64,000 nucleotides of DNA, from NCBI GenBank assembly GCA_965602855.1, contig CBFCZV010000002.1, positions 1-64,000 on the forward strand. The letters run 5' to 3'. This document shows, piece by piece, positions 26,243-34,259 of the stretch. The notes below the pieces were generated by a model, which saw only the letters and a program-made list of their open reading frames with translations, was not told the origin of the DNA and did not search any database. Within the stretch, counting starts at the first letter, position 1. Each line of letters opens with the position of its first letter. Source of the stretch: LH-M37 sp965602855. Lineage in GTDB: Bacteria; Pseudomonadota; Gammaproteobacteria; SZUA-229. Made by a program: the position numbers and the translations under genes.

Positions 26243-27385
26243 TTATAGTTTTGTCAGTGCTTCAATTAGCTGATCAATTTGTTGTTTTGTGTGTGCCGCC
26301 GACAACGTCACTCTCAATCGTGCTGTTCCTTTTGGCACTGTTGGTGGCCGTATAGCAGTTACCAGCAAACCTTTTTCAAGTAGCTGCTCACTCATCGATA
26401 CCACTTGCTCTTCATCACCGATGATAATGGGCTGGATTGCAGTCTGGCTTTCGCTCAATTTTATATCGCTGTGTTTTGCGCAGTTTCTAAAATAATTTAT
26501 ATTACTATTTAATTGCTCACGCAATTCTGGCTGTGTTTGTATCAGCTTTAAACTGGCACGTGTAGCTTCGGCAACCGCTGGTGGTGTGGCTGTGGTGTAG
26601 ATGTAAGGTCGCGCTTTTTGTATCAGGGTTTCAATTAGCGCTTCACTGCCAGCGATGAACGCACCGGAAGTACCAAGTGCTTTTCCGAGCGTCGCCATAT
26701 AAATAGGCACTTCTTTTTGTGAAAGCTGAAAATGTTCGAGACTGCCTTTGCCGTGTTCGCCGAGCACGCCAAAACCGTGAGCGTCGTCCACCATCAACCA
26801 CGCTTCATGTTTTTTGCACGAGCGTGCAATATTTGGAATGTTGGCGATGTCGCCATCCATGCTGAACACGCCATCGGTGAGTACCAATGTTTCACCTTTC
26901 GCGTTTGCCAATTTTTGTTCGAGTTGCGCAACATTGTTGTGTGCGTAACGCTGGAAACGTGCGCCACTCAATAAACCGCCATCAATCAGTGAGGCGTGGT
27001 TGAGACGATCTCCCAGCACGGTATCTCCTTTGCCGATTAATGCCTGTGCCAGACCAAGGTTGGCCATGTAACCGGTAGAAAATAATAAGGCACGTGGATA
27101 GCCAGTGAATTCAGCGAGCTCTTCTTCGAGTGCGTGGTGCGCTTTTGCATGGCCGTTGACCAGATGAGCCGCACCGCTGCCAGCGCCGTAAGTTTTTATA
27201 CCCTCGATAAAAGCCTGTTTAACGGCTTCGTGATTGGCGAGGCCGAGATAATCATTGCTGCAAAAATTGGTGACCGATTTTCCATCGATCACCATTTCAG
27301 GTTGTTGTGCGCCCTCGCTAATTCGACGGCTGCGATAAAGATGCTGCGCCTTGCGTTCGTCGAGTTCCTTTTGCAGATCTTTCAA
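26243..27385 (-). CDS. bioF: 8-amino-7-oxononanoate synthase
   Basis: A 380-residue PLP-dependent alpha-oxoamine synthase that condenses pimeloyl-ACP and alanine in biotin synthesis. FCSNDYLGLANH near residue 42, GSGAAHLVNGH, MVDDAHGFGVLG, and ATLGKALGTSGAF carrying the PLP lysine are present. KBL is a near relative, but the 18-bp spacing from bioB settles the assignment. Confidence 0.95.
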   Translation of the reverse strand: MKDLQKELDERKAQHLYRSRRISEGAQQPEMVIDGKSVTNFCSNDYLGLANHEAVKQAFIEGIKTYGAGSGAAHLVNGHAKAHHALEEELAEFTGYPRALLFSTGYMANLGLAQALIGKGDTVLGDRLNHASLIDGGLLSGARFQRYAHNNVAQLEQKLANAKGETLVLTDGVFSMDGDIANIPNIARSCKKHEAWLMVDDAHGFGVLGEHGKGSLEHFQLSQKEVPIYMATLGKALGTSGAFIAGSEALIETLIQKARPYIYTTATPPAVAEATRASLKLIQTQPELREQLNSNINYFRNCAKHSDIKLSESQTAIQPIIIGDEEQVVSMSEQLLEKGLLVTAIRPPTVPKGTARLRVTLSAAHTKQQIDQLIEALTKL

Positions 27386-27403
27386 AACTTGAATGCGTGA
27401 CTG

Positions 27404-28384
27404 CTAAACAGTCACGGGTGCATCGCTAGCAACTTCAGTTTTTAGAAACTCAATGCCGAGTTTTTTGAATAATTGCTGATCGTGATTCTCGTCGGGGTTG
27501 TCGGTGGTCAGTAATTTTTCACCGTAGAACATCGAATTGGCACCGGCAAAAAAGCACAGTGCCTGAGTTTCATCATTCATTTCAGCACGACCCGCAGACA
27601 GGCGCACGTAAGATTCGGGCATCATGATGCGAGCCACCGCCACGGTGCGGACAAATTCCAGTGGTTCGAGTTTTTCCGTGCCTTCCAGCGGTGTGCCTTC
27701 GATGGCGACCAGCATATTGATCGGTACACTGTCGGGGTGCTTGGGCAAATTGGCCAGTTGCTGTAATAAAGAAGCGCGATCATTGCGCGACTCGCCCATG
27801 CCCAGAATGCCGCCGCTACAGGTATTGATGCCTGCATCACGTACGCGCTCCAGCGTATCGAGGCGATCCTGATAAGTGCGTGTAGTGATGACGTCGCCGT
27901 AGAACTCGGGCGAGGTATCCAGATTGTGGTTGTAATAATCCAGCCCTGCGTCTTTTAGCTGCTCGGTCTGTTTATCGCTGAGCATGCCCAGAGTGACACA
28001 GGTTTCCATGCCCAGTGATTTAACGCCCGAAATCATGTCGATAACACGATCCAGATTGGTGTCAGTCGGGTTGCGCCAGGCCGCGCCCATGCAGAAACGC
28101 GTCGCGCCGTTGTCCTTGGCTTCCTGCGCTTTTTCCAGCACCTCGTTCAGCGGCAGCAGGCGTTCGCGTTCAATTTTTGCCTTGTTACGAGCGCTTTGTG
28201 AACAGTAAGAACAATCCTCAGGGCAGGCACCAGTTTTGATACTGAGCAGGGTGCTGACCTGAACGTGGTTAGGGTCAAAGTTCTTGCGATGCAGGCTATG
28301 CGCCTGAAACAGCAGGTCATTGAAGGGTAAATCGAATAATGCGGTAATTTCCTGCATCGTCCAGTCGTGTCGTAAGTTACTCAT
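27404..28384 (-). CDS. bioB: Biotin synthase
   Basis: A 326-residue radical SAM enzyme that inserts sulfur into dethiobiotin. GACPEDCSYCSQSARN near residue 52 is the CxxxCxxC cluster motif, and YNHNLDTSPEFY, CSGGILGMGES and the C-terminal LTTDNPDENHD match BioB. It is the first gene of bioB-bioF and is divergent from comF, the usual gammaproteobacterial order. bioC, bioH and bioD are absent from this locus. Confidence 0.97.
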   Translation of the reverse strand: MSNLRHDWTMQEITALFDLPFNDLLFQAHSLHRKNFDPNHVQVSTLLSIKTGACPEDCSYCSQSARNKAKIERERLLPLNEVLEKAQEAKDNGATRFCMGAAWRNPTDTNLDRVIDMISGVKSLGMETCVTLGMLSDKQTEQLKDAGLDYYNHNLDTSPEFYGDVITTRTYQDRLDTLERVRDAGINTCSGGILGMGESRNDRASLLQQLANLPKHPDSVPINMLVAIEGTPLEGTEKLEPLEFVRTVAVARIMMPESYVRLSAGRAEMNDETQALCFFAGANSMFYGEKLLTTDNPDENHDQQLFKKLGIEFLKTEVASDAPVTV

Positions 28385-28484
28385 GTGTTTATCTGCTATC
28401 TATAATAGGTGTAATATCAAGGGCGCTATTATGCCACGACAGGGAGTCTTCGATAAAACAGATATTCAGGGATATTTAAACGGA

Positions 28485-29039
28485 TTATTGAATATAACGA
28501 CCATTAAAAGAAATATTGGACTCTTCAGTGCATGGTGCAGAAGCGATTGTTATTTTTTTGCTTAGTAGTAAATTGGTATCGCATTTCCATGTGAAGCCAC
28601 CAGGGTCATCGTACAGACGCACGATTTTATTGGCTCCATACTTTTCTGTTAGAAAGGCATAGATTTCACCGTTATCTATTTTTATGCTTTGTATGTATTT
28701 GCCATCAGCCGCCTTTTCAGAGTTCAGGCCCAGATCGGTCATGTCTTCTGGCCAGGTATCGTGTTTTCTCTCATATTGAAGGACAGAATTCCTGATTCGT
28801 GATAAAGGTCTCTCTAATCGTGTTATTAGATGATGGCGTTCCCGTTGTGCGCGAAGGTCATTTGATTCTTTCCGTTTTGCTAACCTGAGTTGTTGTACTC
28901 GTTCATTATATTGTTGCTGTACTTTTGCTGCTTCATTTTGTTGAGTCTGTTTTTCAACGGTTGTTTTTGCGGTGAATTGCATGAAGCCTAAAATGATGAG
29001 TAATACGAAGACGACTTTAGCTGATGTTGATCTGAACAT
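28485..29039 (-). CDS. Membrane-anchored protein with a type IV pilin-like C-terminal domain
   Basis: A 184-residue protein with a membrane helix at residues 8-24, a charged coiled-coil stretch (28-80), then a globular end. Residues 84-170 (VLQYERKHDTWPEDMTDLGL, GKYIQSIKIDNGEIYAFL, FTWKCDTN, APCT) resemble the C-terminal domain of type IV pilins, including the pair of cysteines that form the disulfide loop. The normal prepilin GFTLIE start is missing. It may be a pilin-derived or pilus-associated protein. It sits alone between bioB and comF. Confidence 0.6.
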   Translation of the reverse strand: MFRSTSAKVVFVLLIILGFMQFTAKTTVEKQTQQNEAAKVQQQYNERVQQLRLAKRKESNDLRAQRERHHLITRLERPLSRIRNSVLQYERKHDTWPEDMTDLGLNSEKAADGKYIQSIKIDNGEIYAFLTEKYGANKIVRLYDDPGGFTWKCDTNLLLSKKITIASAPCTEESNISFNGRYIQ

Positions 29040-29144
29040 GCGACATCCCTTTATTGTTTGTGGTTATACTGTAGTTTAGTTATAAGCGGGCAGTTTGACA
29101 AGAAATGTATGTGGTTGGTGTTAGCTAGATAAGGATTTAAGAAA

Positions 29145-29888
29145 ATGGATATTGAAAGGTTATTAAAATCAGTCATTCATTCAGGCGTGAAATTATTGTA
29201 TCCACCCCGATGCCTGATGTGCGGAAGCGAAGGTCGCGATGGCATGGATTTGTGTGAGCATTGCTACCAGCTTCTACCCTTCAATCAAACCGCCTGTATT
29301 GCCTGTGCATTGCCGCTGCCGCCTAATACCTCCGAAGGTGCTGTCTGTGGTCGTTGCCAGAAAAAACCTCCTTATTACGATGAAGCCTTTAGCGTGTTCA
29401 GTTACCAGCAACCGGTAGTCTGGCTGATTCAGCAACTCAAATTTAACGAAAAGCTGGCACAGGCACGTTTGTTGGGTGAGTTGCTGGCGGTTTCAGGCGG
29501 CATTGAAAGAATCGAGGTTGATGAGAATGTCTGTATCCTGCCCGTACCTCTGTTCAAAAAAAGATTAGGCCAGCGCGGCTTCAATCAGTCAATCGAACTG
29601 GTCAGGGCGCTATCTAAAAAAACCGGCTGGCCGATGGAGTTGCAGCGAATTCAGCGAGTGCGCGAGACTAGTGCACAGACTGGACTGGATGCCAAAGCGC
29701 GCAGAAAAAATATTCGTGGTGCGTTTGCAGTGGTTGAACCGTTGCTGCAGAAGCATGTGGTGATTGTTGATGATGTTGTTACCACAGGTTCGACGGTGAA
29801 TGAATTAGCACGGGTATTAAAAAAAACAGGTGTTAAGAAAATAACCGTGCTGAGTCTGGCGCGTGCGCCTTTGGGTAAAAAATTATAA
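29145..29888 (+). CDS. comF: ComF-family phosphoribosyltransferase-like protein
   Basis: A 247-residue protein with an N-terminal zinc-ribbon (CLMCGSEGRDGMDLCEHC, then CIAC and CGRC) and a C-terminal phosphoribosyltransferase fold with VVIVDDVVTTGSTVNEL near residue 203. ComF is required for DNA uptake in naturally competent bacteria. dprA, another competence gene, is also in the window. Confidence 0.92.
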   Translation: MDIERLLKSVIHSGVKLLYPPRCLMCGSEGRDGMDLCEHCYQLLPFNQTACIACALPLPPNTSEGAVCGRCQKKPPYYDEAFSVFSYQQPVVWLIQQLKFNEKLAQARLLGELLAVSGGIERIEVDENVCILPVPLFKKRLGQRGFNQSIELVRALSKKTGWPMELQRIQRVRETSAQTGLDAKARRKNIRGAFAVVEPLLQKHVVIVDDVVTTGSTVNELARVLKKTGVKKITVLSLARAPLGKKL

Positions 29889-29999
29889 TGTCGGGAAAGT
29901 TGTAAGTTGGACTTTATGTCTCAACCAAATCTTCTTACTGGCATGTAAAAGACAAGGCTTTACCCTTATTGGTTACGGTAACTCTGCAATTCGTTAGCG

Positions 30000-30716
30000 T
30001 TATATTCTCTCAAGAAATTTCTGCCCTAATCTTTTTATGCCTTCTGCAATCGCGCCATTGGTTGTTTTAAACTGAACAATACCACTTTCAGGCAAAATGG
30101 CTTTACTTTCTGCTTCTGCGGTAACAGATTCATTTGATAAAATAATATTATCTTTTATATCGATTAGAGAATATTCAATCTTGGCAAAAACCCTAATAGT
30201 TTGGGTTTCCAGGAAAAAATAGGGGATGCCCAGTCCTAAAACTGTTGGCACCGTCCAACCATTATGATATCGGTACACATTCGAGAATGAGTTAAGAATC
30301 AATACATAATTGGCTCGCTGCCGGGCGCCCATCAAACGAAGAGTAGATAAATTAGGTAATGATGAGACAGCAATGATTTCCACGTCAGTGATATTAGAAG
30401 TCTTTTCTAAAATTTCTTCTTTAAAGTTGTCGAAAAAATGGGTATCTACCCCTGTTAAATTATTGATGATTAATAGTTTTCCATTCTCTGGAATAAGTGC
30501 CTTTTTTGTAAGGGTGACGGGAGAAGTTCCAGTGACTTGTCCAGCAAGTAGTTCTTCTAGTTTTTTTTCAAATTCTGGATCACTCTTTTTTTCCCTGTCT
30601 GAAGGAAAAAGCGTAGACGTAATGGTTTGTTTCTCTGGAAAAAATTTTGGTTCTAAAGCGCCGCAGGCTGAAAGTGTCATTATCAGTATGGGGATTGTTG
30701 TGTTAATGCATTTCAT
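30000..30716 (-). CDS. Predicted lipoprotein, unknown function
   Basis: A 238-residue protein. The N-terminal hydrophobic segment ends in the lipobox TLSAC with Cys18. The remaining sequence is soluble and mixed, with a GLGIPYFFLETQTIRVFAKIEYSLIDIKD stretch near residues 165-193 that looks like a beta-rich envelope domain. I do not recognise a family. AGGAGC is just upstream of the start. The region 29889-29999 before it has no gene. Confidence 0.7.
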   Translation of the reverse strand: MKCINTTIPILIMTLSACGALEPKFFPEKQTITSTLFPSDREKKSDPEFEKKLEELLAGQVTGTSPVTLTKKALIPENGKLLIINNLTGVDTHFFDNFKEEILEKTSNITDVEIIAVSSLPNLSTLRLMGARQRANYVLILNSFSNVYRYHNGWTVPTVLGLGIPYFFLETQTIRVFAKIEYSLIDIKDNIILSNESVTAEAESKAILPESGIVQFKTTNGAIAEGIKRLGQKFLERI

Positions 30717-30789
30717 AATGAGCTCCTTAATATTCTAAACTTCTACGCTATTTTGGATAGTTAATGCGCTAATAATAATGCTTTTATAT

Positions 30790-31563
30790 TTATTGATCCA
30801 ATCGTCCCATCCAGTCAGCTACCCATCTAATCAACTCATCTTCTTTGCCTTCAAAAAAATGATCGGCATTTTTTATGGCTAGCTGGCTGTAGCGTTGGTT
30901 GCCGGCTTCTTTTCCTGCTGCCATGCGTTTGTCGTTGTTGTCGAGTACGCTTTTCAGGTCGTCGCTGCCGTAGATGTCGAGTACGGGGGTGGTGATTTTT
31001 TTCAGGCTTTCGGTGTTCATCATGCGGGTATCAGCAAAGAGATCGGGCATACCTATGCCGACAAATCCCATTACATCTGTTTTGTTTTTTGACAGGTGGT
31101 AGGTGCCCATGGTGCTGCCCTGACTGTGGCCAATTAAAATAATTTTTTTATACTCTTCTTCTTTTAAGTAATTAATAGCGGCGTTGATGCGAGGGCTGAC
31201 TTCTTCGTAGAGTGGGGCGTACTCGGTGTATTCTGCACCGTTATGCAGAACGGGCATTTGAATTGATAGTGTGTGCCAGCCATGTTCGGTGAGGCCGATG
31301 CGCAGGGGCCTGATGACCTGTTCCATGTCGGGGTGGATGCCGGTGCCGTGCATGATGATGGCGGCGCGTTGCTGGTCTTCGGTGGCTTCAGTGAAGATGC
31401 TGAGGAATTCATTTTTGCCCTCGTCGAGCATGACTATTTCACCGTCCATTAAATTGTCTTCAATGGCTTCGGCCCAGCGTTTTTCTTTAGTGAGGTCAGA
31501 GGCGTTCACGTTTAGTGTGAAGCTGAATGCGATGAGGGTAATGATGGTTGAGATGGATTTCAT
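30790..31563 (-). CDS. Secreted alpha/beta hydrolase, DUF3530-like
   Basis: A 257-residue protein with a signal peptide (KSISTIITLIAFSFTLNVNA). The hydrolase elements are IIMHGTGIHPD near residue 90, the nucleophile elbow IGHSQGS near 143, an acidic turn DIYGSDD near 199 and a late histidine NADHFFEG near 236. This is a complete Ser-Asp-His set. It is probably periplasmic, substrate unknown. The start overlaps the end of ubiA by 4 bp, so the two are co-translated. Confidence 0.8.
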   Translation of the reverse strand: MKSISTIITLIAFSFTLNVNASDLTKEKRWAEAIEDNLMDGEIVMLDEGKNEFLSIFTEATEDQQRAAIIMHGTGIHPDMEQVIRPLRIGLTEHGWHTLSIQMPVLHNGAEYTEYAPLYEEVSPRINAAINYLKEEEYKKIILIGHSQGSTMGTYHLSKNKTDVMGFVGIGMPDLFADTRMMNTESLKKITTPVLDIYGSDDLKSVLDNNDKRMAAGKEAGNQRYSQLAIKNADHFFEGKEDELIRWVADWMGRLDQ

Positions 31564-33485
31564 GAAGTTGTGCCTGCTATTTGATATTCGAGGAAAACGC
31601 CGGCAAATAAAACCAGCCCAAACCAGTTGTTGTTTAAAAATGCTTTAAAACATTGCGCAGGATCTCTGTGGCGAATTAAGTGCTGTTGCCAGATAGCGAA
31701 TCCTGTGGCTAGTAGTACGCCAGTGTAGTAAAAAATACCGAGTCCTGCGTTTAGGCCGATCATGATCAGGCAGAGTATGAGTGTACCCTGAATGATGCCG
31801 ATGATGAGTTTATCTGCATCTTCGAAAAGAATAGCCGTGGATTTTACGCCGATTTTTAAATCATCTTCACGATCGACCATAGCGTACATGGTGTCATAAG
31901 CCGTTGCCCATAAAACGGTGGCGATAAATAACAACCAGGCGACCGGGTTGAGTTCATTGCTCTGTGCGGCGTAAGCCATGGGTACGGCCCAGCCGAAAGC
32001 TGCACCCAGATGCACTTGTGGTAAATAGTGGTGGCGCTTCATGAATGGGTAGCTGGCAGCGAGTATGAGTCCAACTACGGATAATACTATAGTGAGCGGG
32101 TTCATCAGTAGCACCAGACCAAAGGCAGCGAGACAAAGTACAGCAAATACGATTAGCGCTTCTTTCTCGGAGATTTTGCCCGAGGTCAGCGGGCGGTCTT
32201 TGGTGCGAGCGACCTTGCAGTCGATGTCTCTGTCGGCGTAATCGTTGATGGCGCAACCTGCTGAGCGCATCAGGAAAACTCCGGCGACAAAAACCAGCAA
32301 TACATCGGTGTCGGGCCAGCCACCAGCGGCAATCCATAAGGCCATGAGTGTTGGCCAGAGCAGTAATAATATTCCAATGGGTTTGTCTAATCGAATGAGC
32401 AGCGCGTACTGTTTAGGTTTGTTAACTAGCTGTGATTTTTTTACTCGTTTGTTAACCTTGTGCAGGCTTAATTTTTGTTTAAAATAAAATATCTTTACCC
32501 GCAATGCGAGTTGCTTCCTGATACCACTTATGAATTTATTAGTGCCGGATAAGGCGTTTTTGATGACGGCTTTAATTCCGGTAAATATTGCTCTGAAGCC
32601 TTCATAGATGGATTGAAGCGCTATCTTGATGAAAGTGAAAAAGGCTTTTGCCGTGCTTATAAGGCCAGCAAATATTGCCTTGATGCCTTCATAGATAGAT
32701 TGAAGTACTACCTTGATGAAAGTGAAAAAGGCTCTGGCAGCAGCTTTAATTTCGGCAACTAGTACTATTAAGCCTTTATAAATAGATCGAAGTACTGTCT
32801 TGATGAATGCGTAAAAAATTTTCGAAGCGGCTTTAATTCTGGCGACTAGTGTTTTAATGCCTCTGCTGAGTGCGCGGAGAGCTGCCTTAATGAGTTCGTA
32901 AAAAGACTTAGCTACTGTTTTTATTTCAGCAAGTAGTGCATTAATGCCTTTGCCAAGTACGTGGAGAACTGTCTTGATGAACTGGTAAATGGCTTTCGCA
33001 GCCGATTTTATTCCAGCCAGTATTGCCTTAATGCCTCTGCCGAGTACGCGGAGAGCTGTTCTGATGAGAGCATAAAAGACTTTTGTGGCGGCACTAACTT
33101 TGGCGAATATCGCTCTTGCTATTAAGAATAATAAGAAGAGACCAAACCTGATTAGGGCAAAAATAACTCTGGTCGTTAATATAATGCCGGCAGTCAGGGA
33201 GTAGAGCGCGGCTTTGCTAAAGGCAAAAAAGGCCTTAATACCGGCTTTAATTTTGCCGGGCAGTGGCTTCAGACTTAAGAGCAGTATGAAGAGAGTCATC
33301 TCGCCGATGGCAAAAATAACTTTGATGATTAATATAATTCCGTTGGTCAGTCGGGGTGGAATTATTGTTGTGAACAGCAGGGAGAGATTCAGCCAGACAA
33401 GGTCAAAAAGAACATTGGCGATTAATGTGGTGCCACTAATCAGCCGCTTTATAGCCTGTAAAAATTTGCTGAAAAAAGAAGTCAT
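31560..33485 (-). CDS. ubiA: 4-hydroxybenzoate polyprenyltransferase with repeat-containing N-terminal extension
   Basis: A 641-residue protein. Residues about 356-641 are a full UbiA enzyme for ubiquinone synthesis: LIRLDKPIGILLLLWPT, NDYADRDIDCKVARTKDRP (first Asp-rich motif) and YAMVDREDDLKIGVKST (second), with about nine membrane helices. Ordinary UbiA is about 290 residues. The first 355 residues are extra: a hydrophobic region with several candidate membrane helices (20-125), six 29-residue amphipathic repeats (132-305), then a very basic linker. No frameshift or internal ATG separates the parts; a TTG near residue 328 is the only plausible internal start. Confidence 0.9.
   Translation of the reverse strand: MTSFFSKFLQAIKRLISGTTLIANVLFDLVWLNLSLLFTTIIPPRLTNGIILIIKVIFAIGEMTLFILLLSLKPLPGKIKAGIKAFFAFSKAALYSLTAGIILTTRVIFALIRFGLFLLFLIARAIFAKVSAATKVFYALIRTALRVLGRGIKAILAGIKSAAKAIYQFIKTVLHVLGKGINALLAEIKTVAKSFYELIKAALRALSRGIKTLVARIKAASKIFYAFIKTVLRSIYKGLIVLVAEIKAAARAFFTFIKVVLQSIYEGIKAIFAGLISTAKAFFTFIKIALQSIYEGFRAIFTGIKAVIKNALSGTNKFISGIRKQLALRVKIFYFKQKLSLHKVNKRVKKSQLVNKPKQYALLIRLDKPIGILLLLWPTLMALWIAAGGWPDTDVLLVFVAGVFLMRSAGCAINDYADRDIDCKVARTKDRPLTSGKISEKEALIVFAVLCLAAFGLVLLMNPLTIVLSVVGLILAASYPFMKRHHYLPQVHLGAAFGWAVPMAYAAQSNELNPVAWLLFIATVLWATAYDTMYAMVDREDDLKIGVKSTAILFEDADKLIIGIIQGTLILCLIMIGLNAGLGIFYYTGVLLATGFAIWQQHLIRHRDPAQCFKAFLNNNWFGLVLFAGVFLEYQIAGTTS
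32571..33092 (-). repeat. Six tandem 87-bp coding repeats in the ubiA extension
   Basis: Six in-frame units of 87 bp encode residues 132-160, 161-189, 190-218, 219-247, 248-276 and 277-305, with a partial seventh. The protein pattern is roughly AAKxFYxFIKTxLxxIYxGIKAI followed by xAxIK, which is amphipathic with Lys/Arg spaced along one face. At DNA level CTTGATGAAAGTGAAAAAGG recurs exactly 87 bp apart (32625 and 32712), showing recent duplication of the last two units; the others have diverged. Confidence 0.9.
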
Positions 33486-33616
33486 TTCTTTGTGTAAACC
33501 TGATATTGAGGTTTGGTTCGGCTTTTAATTACAGTTTTCGATGACATAGGGTGCTAATGATACCTGAGCGACGGGCGGACGTGTACGTGAACAGGAATTT
33601 GTAATATTGTAGTGCT

Positions 33617-34144
33617 ATGACTATACGAAAATTTGAGAATTATACACCGGAGATCGCTGAAACCGCCTATGTTGATGAGGCTGCGGTGGTGACTGGTGAT
33701 GTGAAAATGGGGGCAGATAGCTCGATTTGGCCAATGTGCTCGGTGCGTGGCGATATTAATTCGATCGGCATTGGTGAGCGCACCAATATTCAGGATGGCT
33801 GTGTTCTGCACGTCACGCATGACAGTGAATATGCGCCAGGTGGGGCAGCGCTGGATGTGGGGGATGATGTGACGGTGGGGCACAATGTGGTTTTGCATGC
33901 CTGTACGGTTGAAAATGAATGTCTGATCGGCATGGGTGCTGTGGTGCTGGATGGTGTCGTTGTTCAGGCCGGTGCCATGGTGGGTGCAGGTAGTCTGGTG
34001 CCACCGGGTAAGGTGCTGGAAGGCGGCTATCTCTGGTTGGGTTCGCCCGTCAAACGAGCACGTGAGCTTAGTGAGAAAGAAAAAGCCTTCTTTAAATATT
34101 CTGCGCAGCATTATGTGGCGCTTAAAGAGAGGCATAAGTTATAA
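33617..34144 (+). CDS. Gamma-class carbonic anhydrase-like protein (YrdA/PaaY family)
   Basis: A 175-residue left-handed beta-helix protein built of hexapeptide repeats. The zinc ligands are present: the histidine of VLHVTHDSEYAP near residue 60-66 and the two of VGHNVVLHACTV near residue 92-97. The final helix with EKAFFKYSAQHYV packs the trimer. Members hydrate CO2 weakly or are uncharacterised. Monocistronic. Confidence 0.88.
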   Translation: MTIRKFENYTPEIAETAYVDEAAVVTGDVKMGADSSIWPMCSVRGDINSIGIGERTNIQDGCVLHVTHDSEYAPGGAALDVGDDVTVGHNVVLHACTVENECLIGMGAVVLDGVVVQAGAMVGAGSLVPPGKVLEGGYLWLGSPVKRARELSEKEKAFFKYSAQHYVALKERHKL

Positions 34145-34259
34145 ACGGAGCTTTTTTTATATTTTTCAGATAAACCGTACTTTTTTTAAAGTCAATTTGT
34201 ACTAGACTGGCTAAATTGTTTACATGGATGTTGTTAGCATCATGTGAGAATGAGTCTAA

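Noticed and set aside
32571..33092. 87-bp tandem array considered as CRISPR or mobile repeat
   Set aside because: There are no spacers; units are contiguous, in frame and encode a conserved helix, so it is a coding repeat.
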